From contig JASJDR010000001.1 in the NCBI GenBank assembly GCA_030065615.1, positions 1-64,000 on the forward strand: 64,000 nucleotides of DNA, read 5' to 3'. The DNA is from Xenococcus sp. MO_188.B8. Its GTDB lineage: Bacteria; Cyanobacteriota; Cyanobacteriia; Cyanobacteriales; Xenococcaceae. Shown in pieces: positions 17,938 through 27,478 of the stretch (its first letter is position 1; the number at the start of each line of letters is the position of its first letter). The notes under the pieces were generated by a model that searched no databases, was not told the DNA's origin, and saw only the letters and a program-made list of their open reading frames with translations. The position numbers and the translations under genes were made by a program.

Positions 17938-19515
17938 ATGGTAAAAAAATTTAATTTATTGAACTCTGCTACCAAATTATGGGCTTTAGGTGGTGGCATT
18001 TTGATGGGACTCGCTCCTGCACCTATTAATGCTTGGTACACAGCCTGGTTTGCTTTAACTCCTCTATGGCTCTTGATTCGTAATCGCCAAAGATCTTTTA
18101 AGGAAATATTTTTATTAGCTTTTTTGTGGGGGATTGGCTATCATGGCTTAGCTTTATTTTGGTTAACAGGAATCCATCCGATGACTTGGATGGGAGTCCC
18201 TTGGCTTGCTAGTTTATTTATTGCTTTATTTTGTTGGATATTTGTTACTTTATGGGGAGCAGCTTTAGTTAGTTCATGGGCAATTTTATTTGCCTATATT
18301 AATCAAAAAATCAACATAAAAACTGACACAATATTTTTTACAAGAATTTTATTTAATGTTTTACTGGGTGTTACTTTATGGTGTTGTTTAGAAACTTTAT
18401 GGAGTCATGGTGCTCTATGGTGGAGTTCTCTATCCTATACCCAAAGTCCCAACAATCTGATAATTTTGCAGTTAGGTAAAATTTCTGGTTTCATTACGGT
18501 AACGGCATCTCTAGTTGCCATAAATGGCTTACTAGCAGAAGCTATTTTATTGGGGAACAGGCTATCTCAAATCAGCGAGAAAATTACTGTGCTTGCATTA
18601 CCAATATCTTTATTTATTTATTTGCACCTCGTTGGATTCTATTTCTATAATATACCGATTGAAAAAGATAATCTCGAAGGAATTAAAGTTGGTATTATTC
18701 AGGGAAATATCCCCAATGAAATTAAACTATATCCTCAAGGATTGAGCCAAGCGATCGAGGGTTATACTAATGGTTATCGAAGATTAACCCAACAAGGAGT
18801 TGATATTGTTTTAACTCCAGAAACAGCTTTACCTTTTTATTGGCAAAGTATTATTGATAATAGTTCTTTTTATGAAGCAGTATTACAAGAAAAGGTTCCA
18901 GCTTGGCTGGGGGCATTTGGTACTGATGGCAAAAGTTTTACTAATAGTTTATTTACCTTAACTGGAGATGGCAAAACTTTAAATCGTTATGATAAATATA
19001 AATTAGTTCCTTTTGGCGAATATATTCCTTTTGAATCTATTTTAGGGACAATAATTAATCGTTTGTCCCCTTTAGATACTCATTTAGCAGCAGGCAAGTC
19101 TCAACAAATTTTTGATACTATTTTTGGTCGAGCAATTGTGGGAATCTGTTATGAATCGGCTTTTGCTCAACATTTTCGCCGTCAAGCAAAAGCAGGGGGA
19201 CAATTTATCATTACAGCTTCTAATAATGACCATTATAGCGACACAATGCCAGCCCAACATCATGCTCAAGATGTGATGCGAGCGATTGAGAGCGATCGCT
19301 GGGCTGCAAGAGCCACCAATACAGGATACTCTGCTATTGTCGATCCCAGAGGTAATACGATTTGGATTTCTGATATTAATAAATACGAAATTTATGCTGG
19401 TACTATTCATCAAAGAAATAGTCAAACTTTATATGTTAAATGGGGCAATTGGTTGACCCCAATATTATTGTTTTTAAGTATTTTTTTTGTAGTAATTATA
19501 TTTATTAAATATTAA
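17938..19515 (+). CDS. lnt: Apolipoprotein N-acyltransferase
   Basis: Lnt adds the third acyl chain to the N-terminal Cys of lipoproteins at the plasma membrane. The 525-residue protein has six or seven N-terminal membrane helices (residues about 15-230), a periplasmic nitrilase domain (about 250-495) and a final helix (IILFLSIFFVVIIFI). The catalytic triad is visible: Glu in LTPETALPF, Lys in YDKYKLVPFGEYIPFE and Cys in VGICYESAF. Two of its substrates would be lipoproteins made elsewhere in the genome. It follows gloB by 41 bp. Confidence 0.95.
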   Translation: MVKKFNLLNSATKLWALGGGILMGLAPAPINAWYTAWFALTPLWLLIRNRQRSFKEIFLLAFLWGIGYHGLALFWLTGIHPMTWMGVPWLASLFIALFCWIFVTLWGAALVSSWAILFAYINQKINIKTDTIFFTRILFNVLLGVTLWCCLETLWSHGALWWSSLSYTQSPNNLIILQLGKISGFITVTASLVAINGLLAEAILLGNRLSQISEKITVLALPISLFIYLHLVGFYFYNIPIEKDNLEGIKVGIIQGNIPNEIKLYPQGLSQAIEGYTNGYRRLTQQGVDIVLTPETALPFYWQSIIDNSSFYEAVLQEKVPAWLGAFGTDGKSFTNSLFTLTGDGKTLNRYDKYKLVPFGEYIPFESILGTIINRLSPLDTHLAAGKSQQIFDTIFGRAIVGICYESAFAQHFRRQAKAGGQFIITASNNDHYSDTMPAQHHAQDVMRAIESDRWAARATNTGYSAIVDPRGNTIWISDINKYEIYAGTIHQRNSQTLYVKWGNWLTPILLFLSIFFVVIIFIKY

Positions 19516-19552
19516 GTGCCACTTAATGATCAAGTATCTAAAAATCAAAATA

Positions 19553-19954
19553 TTACCTATTTTTAGGATAGTCATCAATAATTTTAGTAACAAAACAGAG
19601 TAATTCCCATCCTGCAGTAATTACAAAAAAGTTGATTAATTTACTGAACCAGTTAGGAAAACTATATTGTGTTAAATTGGCATGATCGAGAACTAGTTTA
19701 CAGGCTAGGATAAATAAAGGAACAAAGATATAATAGTTTTTTAATTGTGATTTAACAATGTAAAATACCGAAAATTTTCTTGATATCCTGAATAGTTTAT
19801 TAATTATTGTAAATATTTTGATAATATAGATTATTATGTAATTATTATTATTGATTAAATTTAGAGCTATTTTGACTAAAATATCGTAATAAATAATGGC
19901 CAATAAAAGTATTAAGCTAATAATGAGTAGAGTAATTATTTTAACTAATTTCAT
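19553..19954 (-). CDS. Small Ile/Leu-rich membrane protein, unknown
   Basis: A 133-residue open frame with two or three hydrophobic segments (IITLLIISLILLLAIIYYD near the N-terminus; YIFVPLFILACKLVL; FFVITAGWELLCFVTKI). It is AT-rich and low complexity in its first half, so it may be a poorly conserved or spurious gene. The C-terminal half looks more protein-like. It is convergent with lnt, with only 37 bp between stops. Confidence 0.5.
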   Translation of the reverse strand: MKLVKIITLLIISLILLLAIIYYDILVKIALNLINNNNYIIIYIIKIFTIINKLFRISRKFSVFYIVKSQLKNYYIFVPLFILACKLVLDHANLTQYSFPNWFSKLINFFVITAGWELLCFVTKIIDDYPKNR

Positions 19955-20118
19955 ATGGAATAAATTTTGGGTAAGTTATTTATTAGCCAATTAGTTATGT
20001 ATGTGTTTATCTATGTTCATCTGTGTTTATCTGGGGACAAGATATCAAAATTATATTTATCAAGATAAATATAATTAAGTGCAAAAGTCTTCATGCTACA
20101 TTCTGAATTTTATAACCA

Positions 20119-20661
20119 ATGGCAAGCGATCGCGTTTTTAACTTAAAGCCTTTTAATTTATCAGATTCAAACTCAAAAATAAATATTACAGGTAAAATTA
20201 TTAGAGATCGGAATAAACTCAATCTTGAATATCTATTACAAGGTGATTTATCAACAGTTATTATTCCATCACCAGCAAATACTCCTACTCGTAAACATCA
20301 ACTATGGCAAACAACTTGTTTTGAGTTTTTTCTCGGCATAGACCATGCTCCCAAATATTGGGAATTTAATCTTTCTCCCACGGGGGATTGGAATATTTAT
20401 CGCTTTACTGATTATCGCCAGGGAATGCAAGAAGAAATTGCCTTTACTTCTTTACCTTTTGATATTAGACAACAAGCAAATTTTTTAAATATTAATCTAG
20501 AAATTAATTTGGATTTAATTATTGACTTAAATACAGATTTAGATATAGCTATTAGTACTGTAATCAAATCTAGCGAGGAAAAGATTTCCTATTGGGCATT
20601 AACTCATCCAGAAACCAAAGCCGACTTTCACAATCGGGATAGCTTTATTATTCATATTTAG
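20119..20661 (+). CDS. DOMON-like domain protein
   Basis: A 180-residue protein matching the DOMON-like ligand-binding beta-sandwich found in cyanobacteria. The signature region is WQTTCFEFFLGIDHAPKYW followed by EFNLSPTGDWNIYRF. The C-terminus WALTHPETKADFHNRDSF is also characteristic. No signal peptide is seen, so it is probably cytosolic. DOMON domains can bind haem or sugars; no axial Met/His pair is obvious here. It stands alone. Confidence 0.82.
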   Translation: MASDRVFNLKPFNLSDSNSKINITGKIIRDRNKLNLEYLLQGDLSTVIIPSPANTPTRKHQLWQTTCFEFFLGIDHAPKYWEFNLSPTGDWNIYRFTDYRQGMQEEIAFTSLPFDIRQQANFLNINLEINLDLIIDLNTDLDIAISTVIKSSEEKISYWALTHPETKADFHNRDSFIIHI

Positions 20662-20796
20662 CCATAGCATATTTGCTATTGGTAAAACCTAAGCACCATT
20701 AGATTGCTCTCTTGTACTCTGTCAAACCATCATGTTAAATCTGCTCTCATTTTCATTTACTGGCGTTAGTTTTTTCTGGGACAAAACTAGCTCAAT

Positions 20797-21489
20797 TTAT
20801 CCAGTAAGGAGTTGAGGATTGAGACGATAGCCAACATTTCTTACCGTTTGTATTAAATATGGTTGTCGGGGGTTAGACTCAATTTTTTTGCGTAGTGATA
20901 ACACATGAGTATCAATGGTTCGCGGATTATCAATGGCATCTGGCCAAGCTCGCTTCAATAACTCCGAACGACTTAAAGCTGTTCCCCCTGCTTGAGCTAA
21001 AACATACAGTAGGCTAAATTCTTGAGGAGTCAGTTCGATAAAATTTTCCTGAACTTGAACCCGACGTTGTACTAAATCGATCTTTAAATCACTATAGTCC
21101 AAAAATAAAGGAGCAACATTAACTCTTACTCTGCGAATCAAGGCTTCAACACGAGCAATAAACTCTTTCATCCCAAAGGGCTTTGCTAAATAATCATCTG
21201 CTCCAGCATTCAAACCCTCCACAATATCCTTTTCACTAGTACGAGCTGATAAAATCAGAATTAGAGGATCTCCTTGTTGGCGTAACCAATGACATAATTC
21301 TAAGCCATCACCATCTGGCAAATCAGAATCGATAATGACTAAAGTGGGTTGATAGTGAGCGACTAAATTCCGCCCTTGTTGGATATTTTCGCACTGTTTA
21401 ACCCTATAGCCTGCTTCTTGCAAATGCCAACCTAATAACGAGCGCAAATGAGGATTTCGCTCAACTATAGAAATAAGTACCGAACCCAC
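20797..21489 (-). CDS. OmpR/PhoB-family response regulator
   Basis: A 230-residue two-component regulator. The receiver domain (1-115) has the phospho-acceptor Asp in VIIDSDLPDGDGLEL and the conserved Lys in DDYLAKPFG. The winged-helix DNA-binding domain (130-228) has LTPQEFSLLYVLAQ and the recognition region RTIDTHVLSLRKKIE. The N-terminus MGSVLISIVERNPHLRSLLGWHLQ is highly characteristic of one cyanobacterial orthologue group that I associate loosely with NblR-like regulators; I give no symbol. No partner kinase is adjacent. It is divergent from the small DUF6761 gene. Confidence 0.93.
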   Translation of the reverse strand: MGSVLISIVERNPHLRSLLGWHLQEAGYRVKQCENIQQGRNLVAHYQPTLVIIDSDLPDGDGLELCHWLRQQGDPLILILSARTSEKDIVEGLNAGADDYLAKPFGMKEFIARVEALIRRVRVNVAPLFLDYSDLKIDLVQRRVQVQENFIELTPQEFSLLYVLAQAGGTALSRSELLKRAWPDAIDNPRTIDTHVLSLRKKIESNPRQPYLIQTVRNVGYRLNPQLLTG

Positions 21490-21812
21490 GTGATTTTAAT
21501 AAATTTATACTGAAGTTAGATGCCAAGCTCCTACAATTTAACGCTAACAGAGCCTCTGTAAATATTTTGTAACTGTTGCTACCTTCGATAACATCAACTT
21601 TTGAAAACTGTCTTGTTCTTCTTTTAAATTGTCAACAAAATTAAATTATTGCCAAAAAGCCAAAAATAGTCAAAAAAATATCGGATAATGAGGATCAGAG
21701 TTTGTAAAATATAAATTAGAAAGTAAATGATTTTTAATAAAGCATCAATAAAACTAACCAACGCTTATAAGCGCGATCGCTAATAATTCGGGAGGAATTT
21801 ACCAGAATAGTC
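21490..21812. other. Divergent intergenic region, regulator / DUF6761
   Basis: AT-rich 323 bp carrying the promoters of the two divergent genes. A HIP1 site (GCGATCGC) at about 21773-21780 and a GGGAGGAA ribosome-binding site at 21790-21797 lie before the plus-strand gene. No clear operator repeat was found. Confidence 0.4.
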
Positions 21813-22064
21813 ATGTTGCAGCACAATCAATCGATACGTCATTATCAAAAGATTACAGACAATATGGTAGATTTATGGCGTCGAGGCTATAAATTTGACG
21901 AAATTAGACTACATATGGATGGCTATATTTCTTGTCTTCGTCAAACCCAAGCTCTTGAGCCTTATCATATTCATCGCTTAGAAGAAGAAGCTATGAGCTT
22001 TTTGCGAGATCCATCCAACTTTGAATTATCAACTATGGTTCAAACAGAAACTGATTATTATTAG
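21813..22064 (+). CDS. DUF6761 family small protein
   Basis: An 83-residue cytosolic protein, His/Tyr-rich, with MVDLWRRGYKFDEIRLHMDG and TQALEPYHIHRLEEEAM, typical of a small family kept in most cyanobacteria (DUF6761 by memory). The start ATG at 21813 has a good GGGAGGAA site 15 bp upstream. It lies 190 bp upstream of ndhC. Function unknown. Confidence 0.82.
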   Translation: MLQHNQSIRHYQKITDNMVDLWRRGYKFDEIRLHMDGYISCLRQTQALEPYHIHRLEEEAMSFLRDPSNFELSTMVQTETDYY

Positions 22065-22256
22065 CTCCTGGTAGTTCAGGGAATGGGAAAGTAGTGGATC
22101 TAATCTAGCTCTAAACCCCAGACTTGGCAACCAGAACTGAAATTTTCAAAAGCTATTAGTTCAGTAGCAAAAACTAAGCTTCAAGACAATCAGTACTAAA
22201 ATGATTTATGGTTAAAGACAATGTAGTACTTTCTGTCAAGGAGTAAGAAATAAAAA

Positions 22257-22619
22257 TTGTTTGTTCTAAACGGATATGAATATTTTCTAGGCTTTCTACT
22301 AATTTGTAGTGCCGTACCCGTCCTTGCTCTGACAGCTTCCAAGATTCTAAGACCGAGAACAGGAGGTCCTGAGCGAGTCACCACCTATGAATCTGGAATG
22401 GAACCTGTAGGTGGGGCTTGGATTCAATTTAACATTCGCTATTATATGTTTGCCCTGGTATTTGTTGTTTTCGATGTGGAAACAGTATTTTTATACCCTT
22501 GGGCAGTGGCATTTAATCGCTTAGGGTTGCTTGCATTTGTTGAAGCCCTGATATTTATCGCCATTCTGGTGGTTGCTTTAGTCTATGCTTGGAGAAAGGG
22601 AGCTCTTGAGTGGTCATGA
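22257..22619 (+). CDS. ndhC: NAD(P)H-quinone oxidoreductase subunit 3 (NdhC), TTG start
   Basis: A membrane subunit of the NDH-1 complex in the thylakoid, used in respiration and cyclic electron flow. The 120-residue sequence [20 protein letters not shown]...[19 protein letters not shown] is canonical, with three membrane helices. The conserved N-terminus begins at a TTG codon (22257) preceded by AAGGAG about 12 bp upstream; there is no ATG that would keep the conserved start. The stop overlaps the next gene's ATG (ATGA at 22616-22619), consistent with translational coupling in the ndhC-K-J operon. Confidence 0.96.
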   Translation: MFVLNGYEYFLGFLLICSAVPVLALTASKILRPRTGGPERVTTYESGMEPVGGAWIQFNIRYYMFALVFVVFDVETVFLYPWAVAFNRLGLLAFVEALIFIAILVVALVYAWRKGALEWS

Positions 22620-23347
22620 ATTCTAATATATTTGAACAAGAACAAAAATCGAAAATTCTCAATCCTATAAATAATACTAGGGTTACCCAAGATCTGTCAG
22701 AAAATGTTATTTTAACTACTGTTGACGATCTCTATAATTGGGCAAAACTATCGAGTCTTTGGCCTATGCTCTATGGAACAGCTTGCTGTTTCATCGAATT
22801 TGCTGCTTTACTAGGTTCTCGCTTTGATTTTGACCGTTTTGGTCTAGTTCCTCGCTCTAGTCCTCGTCAGGCAGATTTGATTATTACCGCAGGAACAATC
22901 ACTATGAAAATGGCTCCTGCCTTAGTACGGTTATACGAAGAAATGCCTGATCCCAAATATGTAATTGCGATGGGAGCTTGTACTATTACTGGCGGAATGT
23001 TTAGCGTTGATTCCCCTAGTACTGTTAGAGGAGTTGATAAATTAATTCCCGTGGATGTTTATATTCCTGGCTGTCCTCCCCGTCCTGAGGCTATTTTCGA
23101 TGCTGTGATTAAACTACGGAAAAAAGTTGCCAATGAAACTCTTCAGGAAAGGGCTTTAATGGTTGAACAAACCCATCGTTATTACAGTACTACCCATAAT
23201 ATGAAGCCAGTAGAACCCATTCTTACTGGTAAATATATGAAGACTCAAGCTCGTCAAACACCACCGTTGGAACTCGCTCAGGCAATGGGAATGCCAGTTC
23301 CTGAAGCGTTAAAAGAAGCTCAGAAAGAGGAGGTAGATCGTGACTGA
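22616..23347 (+). CDS. ndhK: NAD(P)H-quinone oxidoreductase subunit K (NdhK)
   Basis: The PSST-type subunit that holds iron-sulfur cluster N2 in the peripheral arm of NDH-1. The cluster ligands are visible in [29 protein letters not shown] and [16 protein letters not shown] place the start at ATG 22616, overlapping the ndhC stop; an in-frame GTG two codons upstream is less likely. The protein of about 243 residues has the normal length with the cyanobacterial C-terminal extension. The stop overlaps ndhJ by 8 bp. Confidence 0.96.
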   Translation: MNSNIFEQEQKSKILNPINNTRVTQDLSENVILTTVDDLYNWAKLSSLWPMLYGTACCFIEFAALLGSRFDFDRFGLVPRSSPRQADLIITAGTITMKMAPALVRLYEEMPDPKYVIAMGACTITGGMFSVDSPSTVRGVDKLIPVDVYIPGCPPRPEAIFDAVIKLRKKVANETLQERALMVEQTHRYYSTTHNMKPVEPILTGKYMKTQARQTPPLELAQAMGMPVPEALKEAQKEEVDRD

Positions 23348-23882
23348 AGAATCAACGGCAGAAAATACCAACCCAGAAGAGAATGCTGAAACTTCTCAGA
23401 TAGTATCTGCGGGTAAAGTTTCTACTTGGTTGACCGAAAATGGCTTTGGCAATGAAGCGCTAGAAGCCGATACTAGCGGAATCGAGTTGATTAAAGTCGA
23501 ACCAGAATTCTTAATCCCGATCGCTACTGCTTTGTATGCTTACGGATTTAATTATCTGCAATGCCAAGGTGCCTATGATGAAGGTGCTGGAAAAAATTTA
23601 GTCAGTTTTTATCATTTGCTGAAGGTAAGTGATGATGCCGATAGTACTGAAGAAGTAAGAATCAAAGTCTACTTACCTCGGGATAATCCGCACATTGCCT
23701 CTGTTTACTGGATATGGAAAGGAGCGGATTGGCAAGAACGGGAAAGTTACGATATGTATGGCATCATTTATGACGGTCATCCTAATCTCAAGCGAATTTT
23801 AATGCCTGAAGATTGGATTGGTTGGCCATTACGCAAAGACTATATCTCTCCCGATTTTTACGAGTTACAAGACGCGTATTAA
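23340..23882 (+). CDS. ndhJ: NAD(P)H-quinone oxidoreductase subunit J (NdhJ), GTG start
   Basis: The 30-kDa-type subunit of the NDH-1 peripheral arm. The 180-residue chain carries the family signature [25 protein letters not shown] followed by [19 protein letters not shown] and ends with [15 protein letters not shown]. It starts with GTG at 23340 inside the end of ndhK, after an AGGAGG site about 6 bp upstream, so it is translationally coupled. This completes the standard ndhC-ndhK-ndhJ order. Confidence 0.96.
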   Translation: MTEESTAENTNPEENAETSQIVSAGKVSTWLTENGFGNEALEADTSGIELIKVEPEFLIPIATALYAYGFNYLQCQGAYDEGAGKNLVSFYHLLKVSDDADSTEEVRIKVYLPRDNPHIASVYWIWKGADWQERESYDMYGIIYDGHPNLKRILMPEDWIGWPLRKDYISPDFYELQDAY

Positions 23883-23998
23883 ACGAAGGCAGTCCTAAAG
23901 GCGCATAAAGGCAGAGGGCAGAAGAGGGAAATTCAACAGAATAAGTACCTTGAATTTTACCTCTGACCTTTTAATTATTACTTATTACTTAATACTTA

Positions 23999-24050
23999 AT
24001 GAATCTAACTTTCGCATCAACTATATGAATCTAACTTTCGCATCAACTAT
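23999..24050 (+). repeat. 26-bp tandem duplication across the pmbA-like start codon
   Basis: Two consecutive copies of a 26-bp unit beginning ATGAATCTAACTTTCGCATC occupy 23999-24024 and 24025-24050. The first copy's ATG opens a nine-codon frame (MNLTFASTI) that ends in TGA overlapping the second ATG. The second copy is in frame with the long downstream gene. Confidence 0.92.
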
Positions 24051-25371
24051 TCTGAGTGAAGAAGAAGCGGTTGAGATTCTTGAATCTGTGATTAAACAAT
24101 CTCAGGCAGAAGATGTCTTTGTTAGTCTTAGTAGCCAAGAATCTGCTTTAAGTCGCTTTTCAGAAAATCAAATTAGTCAAAATATCCAAAAAAATAAGTT
24201 TGACCTAACTATAACTAGCTATTTTGGTAAGCGCAGTGCATCAGCTTCTACTACGGAATTAGATCCAGATACGATCGCGCAAACGCTGCGTCGATGTGAA
24301 GATTTAGCTCGTTTTGCCCCAGAAGATCCTGAATGGGTAGAATTACTCGCGCCTCAAACCTATGAAGCACGGCAACCAGCTTTTGACTTAGCCACAGCAG
24401 ATCTGTCTCCCTTAGCCAGAGGGGAAATTGTACAACAAGTTTGTGCCCTCTCGGAAAAAGCAGGAATTGAGGGCTCAGGAACTTTTAGTACTAATGCCTC
24501 ATTACAAGCGATCGCGAATTCCGCAGGTTTAAGGGGTTGCGATCGCACTACCCGGACTGATTTTAGTTTTACTGCCCGTCAAGATAATGGTTCGAGTTGG
24601 AGTCAAATAACAGCGTGGGGCGTGGAACAGTTACCGATTATCGAGACTACCGAACAGGTTATTAAAAAAGCGATCGCGTCTAGGAATCCTCAAGAAGTTA
24701 AACCAGGAGATTATACAGTTATTTTTGAGCCCTCAGCAATGGCGGGTTTATTACCTTGGGTGGTCTGGAATATGGATGCGCGGGCTGCAGATGAAGGACG
24801 TTCTTTTATGTCTCGTACCGATGATTCTGGTCAACCGATAGGCAATCGTGTAGGTGAGGAGCTATTTAGTCCCTTAGTTCAAATACAACGTAACCCCGCT
24901 CATTCTCTATTACAGTCAGGAAGATTTTTCGGTAATGGATTAGGGAATAGTTATCTAGAAGTGGTGCGAGATGGGATTCCTCAAACCCTATCCTATAACC
25001 GCTATTGGGCGCAGCAACAAGGTCAAGAGCCTAATGGTTCATTGTTTCCCATTGTGATGGGCGGTGGCGAACAAACTATCGATGATTTGATCGCTGAGAC
25101 AGAAAGAGGAATTTTAGTTACGCGCGCTTGGTATGTTCGTTATGTCAATCCCCGAACTCTTGAAGTTACAGGGATGACGAGGGATGGAACATTTTGGATT
25201 GAAGAAGGGAAAATTGCCCATCCGATTAAAAATCTTCGTTTTAACCAAAGTTTACCTGCTATGTTGAAAAATCTTGAAGCAGTAGGTGTTACTAAGCGTT
25301 GTGGTGCAAGTGTTATCCCTGCTTGTAAGGTCAATAATTTTCACTTTAGTAGTATTACTGATAGTATCTAG
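24025..25371 (+). CDS. TldD/PmbA family metalloprotease homologue
   Basis: A 448-residue TldD/TldE-type protein, related to the E. coli pair that processes microcin B17 and CcdA. The C-terminal half has VIFEPSAMAGLLPWVVWNM, FFGNGLGNSYLE and GILVTRAWYVRYVNPRTLEVTG. The HExxxH zinc motif of the catalytic TldD subunit is not seen (region AADEGRSFMSR), so this looks like the TldE/PmbA partner. I choose ATG 24025; the frame stays open to 23950 but the leader there is not protein-like. The start is embedded in a tandem duplication that may weaken or couple its translation. Confidence 0.88.
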   Translation: MNLTFASTILSEEEAVEILESVIKQSQAEDVFVSLSSQESALSRFSENQISQNIQKNKFDLTITSYFGKRSASASTTELDPDTIAQTLRRCEDLARFAPEDPEWVELLAPQTYEARQPAFDLATADLSPLARGEIVQQVCALSEKAGIEGSGTFSTNASLQAIANSAGLRGCDRTTRTDFSFTARQDNGSSWSQITAWGVEQLPIIETTEQVIKKAIASRNPQEVKPGDYTVIFEPSAMAGLLPWVVWNMDARAADEGRSFMSRTDDSGQPIGNRVGEELFSPLVQIQRNPAHSLLQSGRFFGNGLGNSYLEVVRDGIPQTLSYNRYWAQQQGQEPNGSLFPIVMGGGEQTIDDLIAETERGILVTRAWYVRYVNPRTLEVTGMTRDGTFWIEEGKIAHPIKNLRFNQSLPAMLKNLEAVGVTKRCGASVIPACKVNNFHFSSITDSI

Positions 25372-25409
25372 GATAAATTATCAATATACTTTTGGCTATT
25401 GGCAACTAA

Positions 25410-25441
25410 GTAGTCACACAAAATTGTAGTCACACAAAATT
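25410..25441. repeat. 16-bp tandem duplication
   Basis: GTAGTCACACAAAATT occurs twice head to tail (25410-25425 and 25426-25441) just after the PmbA-like gene. It looks like a recent slippage product. No gene is present from 25372 to 25666. Confidence 0.85.
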
Positions 25442-25666
25442 AATTACACATTTTCAAAATAAGAATTTCTATTCTGTAAGGATTACAGAGGATAAGATTA
25501 GGTAATTAATTAGGCTTAGGTACTTATCCTATGGCAAAATCTGTATACTGGCGCATCATTGGCGGATCAAAACCTAAAACTATATTTTGCTATGTTGGTA
25601 ATTGCCGTTAATCAGATGGTATTTCTTATTATTACTTTGCTTTGTATTTGTTAGTATGATCTATCT

Positions 25667-26551
25667 TTACAGTAAATTCTTTAAATTGATTAATTCTTCC
25701 CTTAAAGGTAAAGGATTATAGCCCAGAGAAAAGGCTTTACTGCTATCAAGAGATGTATCAGGCGATCGCGGAGCGATCATCATAATATCTGCTTGTTTTC
25801 CTGGCCGAATTAAATCTTGGGGGAACTGCATTAATTCAGCCAATAATAAACCAAATTCATAACGAGATATTCTCTCTTTTCCTCCTAGATGTAATATGCC
25901 CTTTACTTGCTTTTCTAGAGCAAGAAGTAATCCTTGAGCTGCAGTGGTGGCAGTAGCAGGAGTACGAAATTCATCGACAAATAATTTTAACTCTTGACCG
26001 GCTTTTAAACTATTAATAAATCCTTGGATGAAACTATTAGCTACAGGAGAAGTTAAACCAAACATTAATGGCATTCTACAAACTACTGTTGCCGGATAAA
26101 CTGACAGCATTTTCTGCTCAGCTACTACTTTTTGTTCACCATAAATACAAATAGGACAAACGCGATCGCTTTCTTGATAAAAAGAATTTCGGCCATCAAA
26201 TACTAAATCTGTAGAGGTAAAAGCACAAGGTATTTGATATTCGGCAGATAAGTGAGCAATATTTACGGATGCTGTAACATTAATTGCATAGGATTCTTGA
26301 GGATACTGTTGACAATAATTTGGCTTAGAAGCTGCCGCAGTATGAATTACAGCATGGGGTTTAATGCTAGCAAATAATTCTTTGAGTTGCTCATAGTTCC
26401 TCAGATCTACTTTAACTAAAGTAACCCCAGAAATATCCACGGCATGACGATAATAAGTACCAAAAACTTCCCATTTTGCTGATGCTTCTTGGCATAGATT
26501 CCAACCTAAAAAACCACTGGCACCAGTAACGAGAAGTCTCTTCATACTCAA
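25667..26551 (-). CDS. Extended SDR, RmlD-like sugar-nucleotide reductase/epimerase
   Basis: A 294-residue NAD(P)-binding protein of the extended short-chain dehydrogenase class. The glycine motif is LLVTGASGFLGWNL (GxxGxxG), and the active-site pair is in FTSTDLVFDGRN (Ser/Thr) and YGEQKVVAE (YxxxK). The middle and C-terminus resemble RmlD (dTDP-4-dehydrorhamnose reductase) but no other rhamnose genes are nearby, so the substrate is open. Start ATG is at 26551 or two codons later (MKRLLV). It is 26 bp downstream of cysE on the same strand. Confidence 0.88.
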   Translation of the reverse strand: MSMKRLLVTGASGFLGWNLCQEASAKWEVFGTYYRHAVDISGVTLVKVDLRNYEQLKELFASIKPHAVIHTAAASKPNYCQQYPQESYAINVTASVNIAHLSAEYQIPCAFTSTDLVFDGRNSFYQESDRVCPICIYGEQKVVAEQKMLSVYPATVVCRMPLMFGLTSPVANSFIQGFINSLKAGQELKLFVDEFRTPATATTAAQGLLLALEKQVKGILHLGGKERISRYEFGLLLAELMQFPQDLIRPGKQADIMMIAPRSPDTSLDSSKAFSLGYNPLPLREELINLKNLL

Positions 26552-26577
26552 AAAGTAAAGGCATTAATTATTAATTA

Positions 26578-27324
26578 TCATCCTTCAAGAAATTCAATAA
26601 TTTCTTTGTTTTTTAACTTACAACATTCTCCTGTTTCAGGATCACTTGATTCAGATAATACCGAAGCTACTAAAGAATTATTCCGTGAATGGGAAGATCG
26701 CAGTTGTTGGACTTCTTGTTCTAAAGATTCAATCCGATCTATCAAAGCTCTAATAACTGTAGCTTCCGAATCAGGCAAATTACCATGTTCTAAAGGATTA
26801 ATCTTCACTCCAGAACGATGAACTACTCTACCAGGAATTCCCACAACTGTACAATCTGAAGGCACATTCCTGAGGACAACTGAACCAGCACCAATACGCA
26901 CATTATCACCAATTTGCAAATTTCCTAAGACCTTTGCTCCCGCACCGACAACGACATTTTCCCCCAAAGTGGGATGACGTTTGCCTGTTTCTTTCCCTGT
27001 ACCGCCTAAAGTTACTCCCTGATAAATCAGAGAGCGATCGCCAATGATCGCAGTTTCTCCAATTACGACTCCCATCCCATGATCGATAAATACGCCTTGA
27101 CCAATTTGCGCTCCCGGGTGAATTTCGATTCCTGTGATAAAACGACTTATATGGGATATCAACCGAGGGATTAAAGGTATTCTTAGAAGAAATAACCAAT
27201 GGGCAAAGCGATGCAATAATAAAGCTTGTAATCCTGGATAACAAAATAAAACTTCAAGCCAATTGCGGGCTGCTGGGTCACGGTCAAAGATGATACGGAA
27301 GTCGGCAACTAATGAAGATAACAC
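26578..27324 (-). CDS. cysE: Serine O-acetyltransferase
   Basis: CysE acetylates L-serine with acetyl-CoA, the first step of cysteine synthesis. The 248-residue protein has the N-terminal helical part ([20 protein letters not shown]) and a left-handed beta-helix with hexapeptide repeats: [37 protein letters not shown] and [12 protein letters not shown]. The catalytic His/Asp pair lies in IDHG and near GKRHP. The C-terminal tail is longer than in E. coli and hydrophilic, common in cyanobacteria. Likely cotranscribed with the SDR downstream. Confidence 0.95.
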   Translation of the reverse strand: MLSSLVADFRIIFDRDPAARNWLEVLFCYPGLQALLLHRFAHWLFLLRIPLIPRLISHISRFITGIEIHPGAQIGQGVFIDHGMGVVIGETAIIGDRSLIYQGVTLGGTGKETGKRHPTLGENVVVGAGAKVLGNLQIGDNVRIGAGSVVLRNVPSDCTVVGIPGRVVHRSGVKINPLEHGNLPDSEATVIRALIDRIESLEQEVQQLRSSHSRNNSLVASVLSESSDPETGECCKLKNKEIIEFLEG

Positions 27325-27478
27325 TGGTTAAATTTCTGATTGATTTAGTCTCTAACCATTTTATCGTCCTATTGGTACTTTGAGATCTTAAACTCAAGTC
27401 GTATAAGCCGATCTTAGAAAAGAATGAATTTTAAATTATGAACTATGGGAAAATACCCATTCCTTGTTCCTTATCTTC

